Below, one piece after another: positions 34,834 to 43,009 of a DNA stretch of 64,000 bases. Both the position numbers and the translations under genes were made by a program. This DNA is from CAVWGP01 sp963754645. Lineage in GTDB: Bacteria; Pseudomonadota; Alphaproteobacteria; Bin65. The stretch spans positions 372,001-436,000 of the forward strand of contig CAVWGP010000012.1 in the NCBI GenBank assembly GCA_963754645.1, read 5' to 3'. Position 1 is the first letter of the stretch. Every line of letters starts with the position of its first letter. A model generated the notes under the pieces. It ran no database searches. It was not told where the DNA came from and saw only the letters and a list, made by a program, of their open reading frames with translations.

Positions 34834-37269
34834 ATGACTTGCGCGCCGGGCGATCCGGTGCCGCGGGTCGAGGATGGGCGCTTGCTGCGCGGGCGCGGCG
34901 CTTTTGCCGACGACGTGCCGGGCGCCGGCTTCCTGCACGGCTACGTGCTGCGCTCGCCGCACGCCCATGCGCGCATCGCGCGGCTCGAAGCCGGCGCGGC
35001 GCGCAAGGCCGAAGGCGTGCGCCTGGTGCTCACCGGCGACGATCTCGCCGCCGGCGGCATCGGCGATATTCCCTGCGTCATCGCGCTCAAGAGCAGCGAC
35101 GGCAACGAGCGCGCCGAGGCGCCGCGGCCGGTTCTGGCCAAGGGCATCGTCCGCTATGCCGGCGAGCCCGTGGCTTTTATCGTCGCCGACAGCCTGGGCC
35201 AAGCGCGCGACGCCGCCGAGCGCATCGCCGTCGATTACGACGAGCTGCCCGCCGTCACCGACACCGCCTTGGCGGCAATGCCGGGCGCGCCGCAACTATG
35301 GCCCCAAATGCCGCGCAACACCGTGTTCGATTGGGCGGCGGGCGACATGATCGCCGTCGCCGCGGCATTCGCCGGGATCGAGCGCGCGGGCGGCCGCATC
35401 GTCAAGGCGCGCCTGGTCAACAACCGCGTCGTCGTCAACCCGATCGAGCCGCGCGTGGCGCTGGCCGAATTCGACGCCGCCGCCGATCGGCTGACCTTGA
35501 CCACGCCGTCGCAAGGCGTCGTATTCATCCGCGACACCATCGCCGACCATGTGTTCAAGATCGGGCGCGACAAGCTCCGCGTCGTCACCGGCGATGTCGG
35601 CGGCGGCTTCGGCATGAAGATTTTCGTCTATCCCGAGCAATGCCTGGCGCTGTGGGCGGCGCGGCGCTTGCGCCGCGGCGTGCGCTGGACGGCGGAGCGC
35701 GGCGAGAGCTTCCTCGCCGACAATCACGCCCGCGACCATGTCAGCGACGCCGAACTGGCGCTCGACCGCGACGGCCATTGCCGCGCCTTGCGCGTGACGA
35801 CGCATGCCAATCTCGGCGCCTATCTTTCGAACACGGGTCCGTCGATCACGACCCTGGTCGGCGCCGGCGCCATGGCGGGCGCCTACAAAATTCCGGCCTG
35901 CGCGCTGCGCGTCGTCGGCGTCGTCACCAACACGGTTCCGATCGACGCCTATCGCGGCACCGGCCGCGCCGAGGCGGCCTACATCGTCGAGCGCATGATG
36001 GAGATCGCGGCGCTCGAAATGGGCGTGGCGCGCGACGAGCTGCGGCGGCGCAATTTCATCGGCGCGGGCGACATGCCCTTCACCAACGCGATGGGGCGCG
36101 TCCACGACACCGGCGATTTCGCCGGCGCGATGGACAAGGCGCAAACGCTGGCCGATTGGCGCGGTTTCGATGCGCGCCGGTCCGCGTCGGCCGCGCGCGG
36201 CAAGCTGCGCGGCCTCGGCCTCGCCAATTACATCGTGCGCAGCGCCTTCATGCCGGGCGAGACCGCGACCCTGCATTTCACCGGCGGCGACAAGGTCGAA
36301 ATCCGCATCGGCAACCAGAGCAACGGCCAGGGCCACGAGACCGCGTATCGGCAGATGCTCGGCGCCTGGCTCGGCATCGGCTTCGATCGCATCGTGCTGG
36401 CGCAGGGCGACAGCGACAAGGTCGCGCACGGTCTCACCGGCGGCTCGCGCGCCATGGCGATCGGCGGCGCCGCGATCCAGGGTGCGGCCGACGAGGTCAA
36501 GCGCCGCGGCAAACTGGTGGCGGCCGATTTGCTCGAGGCCAATGCCGCCGACATCGAATACGAAAAAGGCGCGTTCCGCGTGCGCGGCACCGATCTCGCC
36601 GTGACGCTGTTCGACGCGGCGCGCGCCGCGCGCGAGGGGCGCGCCTCGATCGGCAGCCTCGATGCCACGCACGGCTACACGCCCGCCGCCGAATCCTACA
36701 CCAATGGTTGCCACATCGCCGAAGTCGAGATCGAACCGGACACGGGCACGGTGCGTATCGCGCGCTACGTCGCGGTCGACGATTTCGGCGCCATCGTCAA
36801 TCCGCCCATCGTCGACGGCCAGGTTCACGGCAGCATCGCCGCCGGCGCCGGCCAGGCGCTGTTCGAGCGGGTCGTGCACGATGCCGGCAACGGCCAGCTC
36901 CTGACCGGCTCGTTCATGGACTATGCGCTGCCACGCGCCGGCGATTTTCCCGACTTCACCACGGCGCAGCACAATATCCCGGCCAAGCACAATCCGCTCG
37001 GACTCAAGGGCGCCGCCGAATCCGGCACCGTCGCCGCGCCGCCCGTCCTCGTCTCCGCCGTTGTCGACGCGCTGCGCCAGCGCCTGCCCGCGCTGACGCA
37101 TATCGACATGCCGATCGCGGCGGAGAAAGTGTGGCGGATGTTGCGCGATCTCGCGGGCTTTCCGCTGTCGCCACCCCGGAGTAGAATGCGCGTCGACGAA
37201 TTCGATAATCACTTTCCGGTTGTGATTTGTTCCTCGGGTATCGAGTGCGAAAAGGTGAGGAAGCGATAG
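34834..37269 (+). CDS. Xanthine dehydrogenase/CoxL family molybdopterin-binding subunit with replaced C-terminus
   Basis: Large catalytic subunit of a molybdenum hydroxylase, about 810 residues. It begins MTCAPGDPVPRVEDGRLLRG, and contains the family motifs VTGDVGGGFGMKIFVYPE, DAYRGTGRAEAAYIVERMM and GLKGAAESGTVAAPP, whose Glu is the catalytic base. The C-terminus after AEKVWRMLRDLAG runs on for about 35 residues of unrelated sequence to 37269, while a second copy of the native ending lies at 38053-38249. No small Fe-S (CoxS) or FAD (CoxM) subunit gene is adjacent. The start at 34834 is preferred over 34804, which lies in MITE copy C. The substrate is unknown. Confidence 0.85.
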   Translation: MTCAPGDPVPRVEDGRLLRGRGAFADDVPGAGFLHGYVLRSPHAHARIARLEAGAARKAEGVRLVLTGDDLAAGGIGDIPCVIALKSSDGNERAEAPRPVLAKGIVRYAGEPVAFIVADSLGQARDAAERIAVDYDELPAVTDTALAAMPGAPQLWPQMPRNTVFDWAAGDMIAVAAAFAGIERAGGRIVKARLVNNRVVVNPIEPRVALAEFDAAADRLTLTTPSQGVVFIRDTIADHVFKIGRDKLRVVTGDVGGGFGMKIFVYPEQCLALWAARRLRRGVRWTAERGESFLADNHARDHVSDAELALDRDGHCRALRVTTHANLGAYLSNTGPSITTLVGAGAMAGAYKIPACALRVVGVVTNTVPIDAYRGTGRAEAAYIVERMMEIAALEMGVARDELRRRNFIGAGDMPFTNAMGRVHDTGDFAGAMDKAQTLADWRGFDARRSASAARGKLRGLGLANYIVRSAFMPGETATLHFTGGDKVEIRIGNQSNGQGHETAYRQMLGAWLGIGFDRIVLAQGDSDKVAHGLTGGSRAMAIGGAAIQGAADEVKRRGKLVAADLLEANAADIEYEKGAFRVRGTDLAVTLFDAARAAREGRASIGSLDATHGYTPAAESYTNGCHIAEVEIEPDTGTVRIARYVAVDDFGAIVNPPIVDGQVHGSIAAGAGQALFERVVHDAGNGQLLTGSFMDYALPRAGDFPDFTTAQHNIPAKHNPLGLKGAAESGTVAAPPVLVSAVVDALRQRLPALTHIDMPIAAEKVWRMLRDLAGFPLSPPRSRMRVDEFDNHFPVVICSSGIECEKVRKR

Positions 37270-37273
37270 GCCA

Positions 37274-38008
37274 ATGCCAGGATTTTCGAGTGCTGTATTG
37301 CGACATGACGTCAGCAATCGCTTGATACATTTGACAAGGGGCTAGTCCGCAAACTCTGCTGTTGAGAAATTTCTCAACATCATGTCGTCACGGAAGCTTC
37401 TCGGGAGCAACCGGGATATTCGAGGCGGCTACCATTGCGTCTGCTTCAGCGAAGCACCGATCGAATTGTTGTCACGCATTCTCGCGCTTCCGCCAACTAG
37501 TGGCATTCGCTATCGGCCGTTCGGCGTAATGGTTGCCAAGACTTGGCTTTTCCAGCAAGGCGGGCGCCCCGTCATCTATCAACCAGATAGCGAGTTTGAG
37601 GCTTTACCCGAGCCGCTGCGATATCGCCATGTCCGGTACGAGCCGAATGGCGGCGCGGACTATTCATGGGAGCGAGAATGGCGGGTCCGGTCTGATGAGT
37701 TGGCTATTGACCCAAATCGATCGACACTCATCGTCCCACACGTTCGTGGGAGAAGCGACTGCAAGATCAATGGAATTCAGATGACTCTCGGTGGCAAAGC
37801 GCTGCTGGGCATTCGAACCGTTTTACCGCTTGATAGCTTTCCCTGGCATTTTATCGGTGCTCGAAGACCTTGGAGTGCCATTCCGCAGACGAGGATAAAT
37901 AGAGCGTTGCTGCGCACCACCGCGGTCAAGCGCATTCATTTTCCATTCTCGAAGCACGCTCGGCCCGCCCACTATCGCGACCTGCGATCACAGCAACGCC
38001 TTTACTAA
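37274..38008 (+). CDS. Inserted lower-GC gene, possible ADP-ribosyltransferase-like fold, with in-frame amber codon
   Basis: The open part from 37382 encodes 208 residues (MSSRKLLGSNRDIRGGYHCV, CFSEAPIELLSRIL, RPVIYQPDSEFEALPE, WEREWRVRSDEL). In the same frame upstream, 37274-37345 reads MPGFSSAVLRHDVSNRLIHL, TRG and then TAG, which looks like the true N-terminus. The order His (LIHLTRG), Tyr (VIYQ), Glu (WEREWR) suggests the H-Y-E layout of DarT/DUF4433-like ADP-ribosyltransferase folds; this is a weak inference. Composition differs from the neighbours and the gene separates two CoxL 3' ends, so horizontal insertion is likely. Confidence 0.6.
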
Positions 38009-38052
38009 TGACAATCGGACGAGGGCCTCCAAGTGGGCGCGACTTAGAAGGT

Positions 38053-38249
38053 CCAGCGCAATGCCGGCGAAAAGCGCAATCCGCTGGGGGCTCACGGGCG
38101 CCGCCGAATCCGGCACCGTCGCCGCGCCGCCCGTCCTCGTCTCCGCCGTCGTCGATGCGCTGCGCGCCCGCCTGCCCGGCCTCACGCATATCGACATGCC
38201 GATCACGGCGGAGAAAGTGTGGCGGCTGCTGCGTTCGGCACCGGGCTGA
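38053..38249 (+). pseudogene. Second copy of the CoxL 3' end (gene fragment)
   Basis: This segment encodes GAAESGTVAAPPVLVSAVVD and HIDMPITAEKVWRLLRSAPG followed by a stop. It is about 90% identical over 140 bases to the last native part of the molybdenum hydroxylase gene at 37010-37155. One extra base near 38085 puts the preceding NPLGL motif out of frame. It is either the displaced original 3' end of the upstream gene or the relic of a second paralogue. Confidence 0.8.
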
Positions 38250-38278
38250 TTGAAACGCTCAGCGAATCGAATGGCGCT

Positions 38279-39550
38279 TCATCCGCCGGGGCAGGGCCTG
38301 CCTTCGGCAACCGGCGCGGCGGTGAAACGGCTGCCAATCCGGCCACCGGGGTAGAACCAGGTCCCCGAACACGACAGGCAAAAGGTCGCGCGAGCGCCCT
38401 GAAGGGTTTTGCCGCCGACTGTCGTGTACAGGATGACCGTCGCTTGGCGGTTGACGACCATGCCGGTTACGATGTGAATGCGATTGCGGTTGACGTAATG
38501 GGCCGACTCCGGATCGAGCGGCACATACATCTTGCTGCCTCTTATCCACATCGCCTCTTTGAATTGTTGCCAGCAGGATTGAAGGGCCCGCTGCAAGTCG
38601 GCGGCGCTAATCCCTTCCATTGCCTTGCGCATATACGCCAGTTCGGCGGCGTCCATTTCGCCGATGACTTCGATCGTTCGCTGCGAGAGGCCGCCACCGG
38701 GCGGTGGCGGCGCAGGCGGCGGCGGCGCAGGCGGCGGCGCGGTGGCGCTTTTCTTCAGCATTTCGCTGAGATAGAGCAGCGCCGCATACTGATTGTGGAG
38801 CCGCTGCGTTTCAGGCGAGAGGCCGGCGCCCGCGCCGGCGATGAAAGTTTGGGCGAGCTCGAGTTCGACCTCGTCCCGGCTTCTCCGCTCGCCGCTTCGA
38901 ATCCTCTGGTCGACGAGGCGCTTCAGCGACGCTTCGTACTGCGTCAAACGCTCGCGCAAGAGCTTGTCGACATGCGCCGGCACGTCGCGCCGCTCGCCGA
39001 TCGGCGTCGCCGACAATGTCAGGCTTGCCGGCAAATTCGGTCGCGCCTTCTCCCATGTCCAATTGGAGTCGGGAAGCGAGAACCTGATTACCGGAAATTC
39101 GTGACCGAGCAGCATGACGGTCTCGGCCGTTCCTTGATCCGTTCTCGGGCCGGGCGGCGGCGCGGGCGCGCGCCCTATGTTCCTGTCTGCCGCGGCGACG
39201 CTGACCTTGATAATGAAAGGCTGCTCGGTGATCGAGCGCATGAGCTGGCCGACCATGATCCGGTAGGTCCGGCGCCGCGGCAGGAAGGAGAATTCATCCT
39301 GCCCGTCGGTGATGCCGACGATCGAGAACATGATGTTCTTGCCGTTGGTGACCTTGAGCGAGGTGCGCTGCCCTTCCTGGGTTTCCAGCATGTAGCAAAG
39401 CTGGGATTCGGCCGGCGCAATTCCGAAAATCGTCGTTTCGCTCTCGCCCGGCGCGATCTTGATTTGTATGCAGTGCTGCTCGGCAAAGGCGGAGGGCGCC
39501 GTGGGCAGCAGAAAAATTGCGGCACGAAGAAGCGCGCGGATCGTCCACAT
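38279..39550 (-). CDS. Secreted protein of unknown function with proline-rich linker
   Basis: Exported 423-residue protein with a signal peptide (MWTIRALLRAAIFLLPTAPSAFA). Three parts are visible: a beta-rich N-terminal domain (about 25-150, GQDEFSFLPRRRTYRIMVGQ), a helical region (about 195-275, LLRERLTQYEASLKRLVDQR), and after a Pro-rich linker (PPPAPPPPAPPPPGGG) a C-terminal domain with two close cysteines (ATFCLSCSGTWFYPG). The start follows GGGAGG. No family was recognised. It is convergent with the CoxL fragment and divergent from the aldolase gene. Confidence 0.75.
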   Translation of the reverse strand: MWTIRALLRAAIFLLPTAPSAFAEQHCIQIKIAPGESETTIFGIAPAESQLCYMLETQEGQRTSLKVTNGKNIMFSIVGITDGQDEFSFLPRRRTYRIMVGQLMRSITEQPFIIKVSVAAADRNIGRAPAPPPGPRTDQGTAETVMLLGHEFPVIRFSLPDSNWTWEKARPNLPASLTLSATPIGERRDVPAHVDKLLRERLTQYEASLKRLVDQRIRSGERRSRDEVELELAQTFIAGAGAGLSPETQRLHNQYAALLYLSEMLKKSATAPPPAPPPPAPPPPGGGLSQRTIEVIGEMDAAELAYMRKAMEGISAADLQRALQSCWQQFKEAMWIRGSKMYVPLDPESAHYVNRNRIHIVTGMVVNRQATVILYTTVGGKTLQGARATFCLSCSGTWFYPGGRIGSRFTAAPVAEGRPCPGG

Positions 39551-39713
39551 CGAATGCCTCCCTCGATAATCGGCGCTTGAGGGACACTGGACCGCAACCC
39601 GTTGTTGCGGGTCGTCACGCTGGACTTGGTTGTGATATCATGACTTTTCTTCAAGCCGCAGCCAATCCCCCAAACGAGCGATTTTGGCGTTGCGATTTAC
39701 GGGAGGACCGAAA

Positions 39714-40541
39714 ATGCCGCGCACTGGCCGATTTCGTTTTGCGTCGCTACACGCCGCGGCGCTCGCCCTTGGGCTCGCGCTCGCCGCCGCCGCGCCGGCG
39801 CGTGCCCAGGCCCCGGCTTCGGCGGGCCCGGTCGATGCGGCGCTGATCGAGGACCTTGTCGCGGCCAGCCGCATTCTCGCGGCCGAGGGCGTGCTCGACG
39901 GATTGGGCCATGTCAGCATCCGCCATCCCGGCAATGCCGAGCGCTATTTGATGGCGCGCTCGGTGGCGCCCGCCCTGGTCACCGCCGCCGATATCATGGA
40001 ATACGATCTGGAGTCGGTCCCGGTCGATCCGCGCGGCCGCGCCATGTTCCGCGAGCGTTTCATTCACGGCGAAGTCTACAAGGCGCGGCCCGATGTGGGC
40101 GCCGTCATCCATAGCCATTCGCCCACCGTCATTCCGTTCAGCATTTCGACGGTGCCGCTGCGTCCGGTGTTCCATACCGGCTCGTTCCTGTCGCCCGCGG
40201 TGCCGGTGTTCGAGATCCGCGAGGCCGGCGGCATGACCGACATGATCGTCGGCGACGGCAAGCTCGGCCGGGCGCTGGCCGCCGCGCTCGGCAAGAACGC
40301 GGCGGTGCTGATGCGCGGCCACGGCAACGTCGTCGTCGCCGACAGCGTGCAACTCGCGACCTTCCGCGCCGTCTACACCGAGGTCAACGCACGGTTGCAT
40401 TTGCAGGCGATCATGCTCGGCGGCCCGCTCAATTTCATCGCGCCCGAGGAAGCGGCCAAGGTCAACGCGCGCACGACGTCGAGCGCCGACAATGTGCGGC
40501 GCGTCTGGGCGCTGTGGAAGCTAAAGGCGATGGGGAAATGA
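39714..40541 (+). CDS. Periplasmic class II aldolase/adducin family protein
   Basis: Class II aldolase-fold protein of 275 residues with a signal peptide (MPRTGRFRFASLHAAALALG, cleaved near ARAQA). The zinc-binding pair is AVIHSHSPTVIP, and further conserved blocks are GLGHVSIRHPGN and VLMRGHGNVVVADS. Most class II aldolases are cytoplasmic; exported forms like this are a distinct, poorly studied group that may act on sugar acids outside the membrane. The start at 39714 follows GGGAGG; 39684 is the longer alternative. It is followed by an SH3-domain gene. Confidence 0.85.
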   Translation: MPRTGRFRFASLHAAALALGLALAAAAPARAQAPASAGPVDAALIEDLVAASRILAAEGVLDGLGHVSIRHPGNAERYLMARSVAPALVTAADIMEYDLESVPVDPRGRAMFRERFIHGEVYKARPDVGAVIHSHSPTVIPFSISTVPLRPVFHTGSFLSPAVPVFEIREAGGMTDMIVGDGKLGRALAAALGKNAAVLMRGHGNVVVADSVQLATFRAVYTEVNARLHLQAIMLGGPLNFIAPEEAAKVNARTTSSADNVRRVWALWKLKAMGK

Positions 40542-40578
40542 CGCGCCGGCAAAAGCTTGCAGCGACGGGAGCAAACCC

Positions 40579-40986
40579 ATGACACGAACGTACCGAGCGA
40601 CAAGCGGATGGCGCGGCCGAATCGCACCTTCGTGCCAGAGGATCGTCCTCAGCGCCGCTGTCGCGGCCCTTCTCCTCGCCACCCCCGCACGGGCGGATTC
40701 CGACGGGCCGGAATTCTTCCGCGTCGTCGGCGTACGCGCCGGCGACGTGCTGAATATCCGCTCGGGGGCCGGCGCCGATCACCCGAAGGTCGGCGAGATT
40801 CCCGCCGGCGGCAACGGGATCCGCAACCATGGCTGCCAGGGCGGTCTCAACATCGTCGAATGGGAAAAAGCGTCGCCCGCGGAGCGCGAGGCCGGCGCCA
40901 GGCGGCGCTGGTGCCAAGTGGAATACCGCGGCATCAAGGGCTGGGCGGCCGGCCGGTTCCTCGCCGAAGGGAGCGGGCCGAAGTGA
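40579..40986 (+). CDS. Secreted bacterial SH3 domain protein
   Basis: Small exported protein of 135 residues with a basic N-terminus and signal segment (IVLSAAVAALLLATPARA). A single SH3b domain follows: VVGVRAGDVLNIRSGAGADH, then WCQVEYRGIKGWAAGRFLAE. The insertion between the strands contains NHGCQGGLNIVEWEKAS, seen in a subset of proteobacterial SH3b proteins. Such domains bind cell-wall peptides or act as adaptors. The start follows GGGAG, 37 bases after the aldolase stop. Confidence 0.82.
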   Translation: MTRTYRATSGWRGRIAPSCQRIVLSAAVAALLLATPARADSDGPEFFRVVGVRAGDVLNIRSGAGADHPKVGEIPAGGNGIRNHGCQGGLNIVEWEKASPAEREAGARRRWCQVEYRGIKGWAAGRFLAEGSGPK

Positions 40987-41120
40987 ACGATGCGCCCGAG
41001 CGCGGCGGTCATCCGAAGACGGAAAATAGCGGCGGGCCGGACCGGACGAATTTGGCCATTGGAAGATCAAGATTGCGCATCTTGCCACATGAAGGCGATG
41101 GCGAAATAGCCGCGCGCGCG

Positions 41121-41159
41121 GAAGAAAAAAGGCCCCGGATGCGCATGTCCGGGGCCTTT
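41121..41159 (-). terminator. Rho-independent terminator of the tRNA-Lys gene
   Basis: Perfect 12-base stem (41128-41139 with 41148-41159, core GGCCCCGGA) and an 8-base loop. On the minus strand it is followed by TTTTTTCTTC. It starts 5 bases after the encoded CCA end of the tRNA. Confidence 0.88.
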
Positions 41160-41164
41160 CGAAT

Positions 41165-41454
41165 TGGTGGGCGATGCAGGACTCGAACCTGCGACCCGCT
41201 GATTACTCCACCACTACGGCTTTCGCCGCCCCTTTCGGGTTTGTGGCCCGGACCATCCCATCGCCTTGTCCCGTTGCCGGGCGTTAGGCGGGCGCCGTCT
41301 GGTCTCTACACCTTCCCCATACTGGGGCTTGGCTCGGGATTGCCAACGCCGTTGGGCGTAAGGGTTCCCCGAATTTGACGCCTTGTCACCGCGCCGTTTC
41401 CGGCGCGGGCTCCCAATCGAGAGTCAGCTGCTCTACCAACTGAGCTAATCGCCC
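41165..41454 (-). tRNA. tRNA-Lys(CUU) interrupted by a group I intron in the anticodon
   Basis: The 5' exon (41454-41420) reads GGGCGATTAGCTCAGTTGGT, AGAGCAGCTGACTCT; the 3' exon (41205-41165) reads TAATCAGCGGGTCGCAGGTT, CGAGTCCTGCATCGCCCACC, A. Joined, they form a complete cloverleaf: acceptor GGGCGAT/ATCGCCC, D-arm GCTC/GAGC, anticodon arm GCTGA-CTCTTAA-TCAGC, T-arm CAGGTTCGAGTCCTG and an encoded CCA. The anticodon is CUU (Lys), and the intron lies between anticodon positions 35 and 36. As an uninterrupted sequence the locus would be missed by simple tRNA searches. Confidence 0.93.
41206..41419 (-). ncRNA. Group I intron (IC3-like), 214 nt, no ORF
   Basis: Exon CTCT before the 5' splice site pairs with GGAG inside the intron, leaving the expected U.G wobble at the splice site, and the last intron base is G. 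Core elements in order: P-like AAATTCGGGG, Q-like AATCCCGAGCCAAG (P4 from TCGGG/CCCGA), R-like GTAGAGACCAGACGG and S-like GATGGTCC (P7 from GACCA/TGGTC). Peripheral hairpins have GAAA loops (CGCGCCGGAAACGGCGCG, CCCGAAAGGG, CGGCGAAAGCCG). This compact layout matches self-splicing bacterial tRNA introns. Confidence 0.9.
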
Positions 41455-41546
41455 GACGCGCGTGAAATACGCGCGCGAGGCGCGGTCTATAACAAGGCGG
41501 TCGGGCGTTGTCGAGTGGCGGCGCCGACCGATGGCGGACGCAGTTC

Positions 41547-41921
41547 TTAGTGGCGCGTGGTGCAGGACCAGACGCGGAGCTGGCAGCTCGGGCCGCGGAT
41601 GCCGCACTCGTACATCGCACGCTGGATCGCCGGATCCTTGTTGTAGTCGGTGCCCCAACCGTAGGCGCCGTTGGCCGCGACCGCGTAAGCGCCGCAGCCA
41701 TTGGTGAAGGTCAGGGTGCGCGCGCAACGGCCGCCGCATCTTTGCAGCGCCGCCTGTTCCGCCGCGTAGCGGGTCGGGAAATCATAGGCATAAGCCCAGG
41801 CTCCGCCGTTGCCGTAAGCGACGGCGCCCCACAAATGATGAGCCGAGGCCGGGGCGGCCACGACCGACAACGCACCGGCGGCCAGGATGGCGCCGGAAAT
41901 CAAGTTCCGCAAACGACGCAT
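41547..41921 (-). CDS. Secreted DUF4189 domain protein, copy 1
   Basis: Exported protein of 124 residues (signal MRRLRNLISGAILAAGALSV). The DUF4189 core is clear: WGAVAYGNGGAWAYAYDFPT, then AEQAALQRCGGRCARTLTFT and NGCGAYAVAANGAYGWGTD, with six or more cysteines likely forming disulfides. The start at 41921 has GGAG upstream within ATGGAGAACTAC; longer starts at 41933 and 41951 are open. A second DUF4189 gene lies directly upstream at 42100-42462. The role of this domain is unknown. Confidence 0.85.
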   Translation of the reverse strand: MRRLRNLISGAILAAGALSVVAAPASAHHLWGAVAYGNGGAWAYAYDFPTRYAAEQAALQRCGGRCARTLTFTNGCGAYAVAANGAYGWGTDYNKDPAIQRAMYECGIRGPSCQLRVWSCTTRH

Positions 41922-42099
41922 GTAGTTCTCCATCGGCAAGAATGCGGGCATGTCTTAGGCAAGATTTGTTAAAAAAACAGTGAACTGGATCACAAAAACC
42001 GCGCTCCCCCACCTTAAACGAATTCCCGAATAGTTAAAACAAGGCGATGATTCGATTTTGTTTTACACACCGAGACCCGGGATTTCCGCGAGCCTACGC

Positions 42100-42462
42100 T
42101 TACCGTGCCGTGCACAGCCAAACCCGCAGCCGGCACCCTGTCGTGCGCTTGCGGCATTCGCCCATGGCATTGGCGATGGTTTCCTCGCGGGTCTCGGCGT
42201 TCGCCCAGCCGAACGCGGCCTGGCCTTCCACATAGGCCCCACAGCCGTTGCTGAAAGCGAAGCTGCGTTCGCATTTGGGCCCGCACTGCGCCAGCGCGGC
42301 GTCGATCGCGCCGGCGCGGGTCGGCAGATCGACCGCCGAGGCGAAGTTGCCGTCCGGCGCAACGGCGACCGCGCCCCAACGTGCTTGCGCCGCGGTGGGC
42401 GCGCAGAGCACAGCCAGCGGCATGGCCGCCCATAAGAATACATTGCGAAATCGGGCGATCAC
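42100..42462 (-). CDS. Secreted DUF4189 domain protein, copy 2
   Basis: Exported protein of 120 residues from a GTG start, with signal VFLWAAMPLAVLCAPTAAQA. The DUF4189 core reads WGAVAVAPDGNFASAVDLPT, CGPKCERSFAFSNGCGAYVE and the closing TTGCRLRVWLCTAR. The layout and cysteine pattern match copy 1 downstream, so the two are probable tandem duplicates, now well diverged. About 150 bases separate them. Confidence 0.82.
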   Translation of the reverse strand: MIARFRNVFLWAAMPLAVLCAPTAAQARWGAVAVAPDGNFASAVDLPTRAGAIDAALAQCGPKCERSFAFSNGCGAYVEGQAAFGWANAETREETIANAMGECRKRTTGCRLRVWLCTAR

Positions 42463-42494
42463 GTCGGTCGCGTCCTCGATGCCTCGCTCGAATC

Positions 42495-42932
42495 ATGGCC
42501 CGAAGGCGCCAAACAGTGCAAGATGGCGCGGTGAAAGCCACCTCCAGCCGATATGTCGAATTCGTCCTCGACCAACTCCGCCCTTTCGGCGCCGTCACCG
42601 CGCGGCGCATGTTCGGCGGCTTTGGGCTGTACCGCGACGGCGCCATGTTTGGGCTGATCGCCGAAGACGCGCTTTACTTTAGAACCGCTCCAAACGATCG
42701 GCCGGCTTACGAAGCGGCGGGCATGGGGCCATTCACCTATGAAACGAAAAAGGGCCGCAACACGATTGCCGCCTACTGGGCTGTACCGGCCGAAATCCAA
42801 GAGGAACCGCCGCAACTCGCAGACTGGGCAAAAACAGCGCTGGCAGCGGCTCTGGCCGCAAAAACCTCGGCAGGACAACGCCCTCGCCGCGAGCGTGCCG
42901 GCCGCAAGGCGGCCGTGCGGCGGCGTGGTTAA
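42495..42932 (+). CDS. TfoX N-terminal domain protein
   Basis: Small protein of 145 residues with a TfoX_N domain: VEFVLDQLRPFGAVTARRMF, GGFGLYRDGAMFGLIAEDAL and YFRTAPNDRPAYEAAGMGPF. A Lys/Arg/Ala-rich tail (RPRRERAGRKAAVRRRG) follows. TfoX is a competence regulator in gammaproteobacteria; in alphaproteobacteria single TfoX_N proteins are widespread and uncharacterised. The start at 42495 is preferred; a GTG at 42531 is possible. It is followed 77 bases later by fumC. Confidence 0.85.
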   Translation: MARRRQTVQDGAVKATSSRYVEFVLDQLRPFGAVTARRMFGGFGLYRDGAMFGLIAEDALYFRTAPNDRPAYEAAGMGPFTYETKKGRNTIAAYWAVPAEIQEEPPQLADWAKTALAAALAAKTSAGQRPRRERAGRKAAVRRRG

Positions 42933-43009
42933 CCCACTTTTCCTTCCCAAGCCGCGCGCCCCTCTCTACAAGACCGCGACGCACTCGAATTCCCCAGGGG
43001 AGACTACCG

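Noticed and set aside
35296..37317. Long open frame antisense to the molybdenum hydroxylase (about 670 codons)
   Set aside because: High GC leaves antisense frames open; the sense strand has unmistakable family motifs while the antisense translation is Arg/Gly/Ala-rich without recognisable domains.
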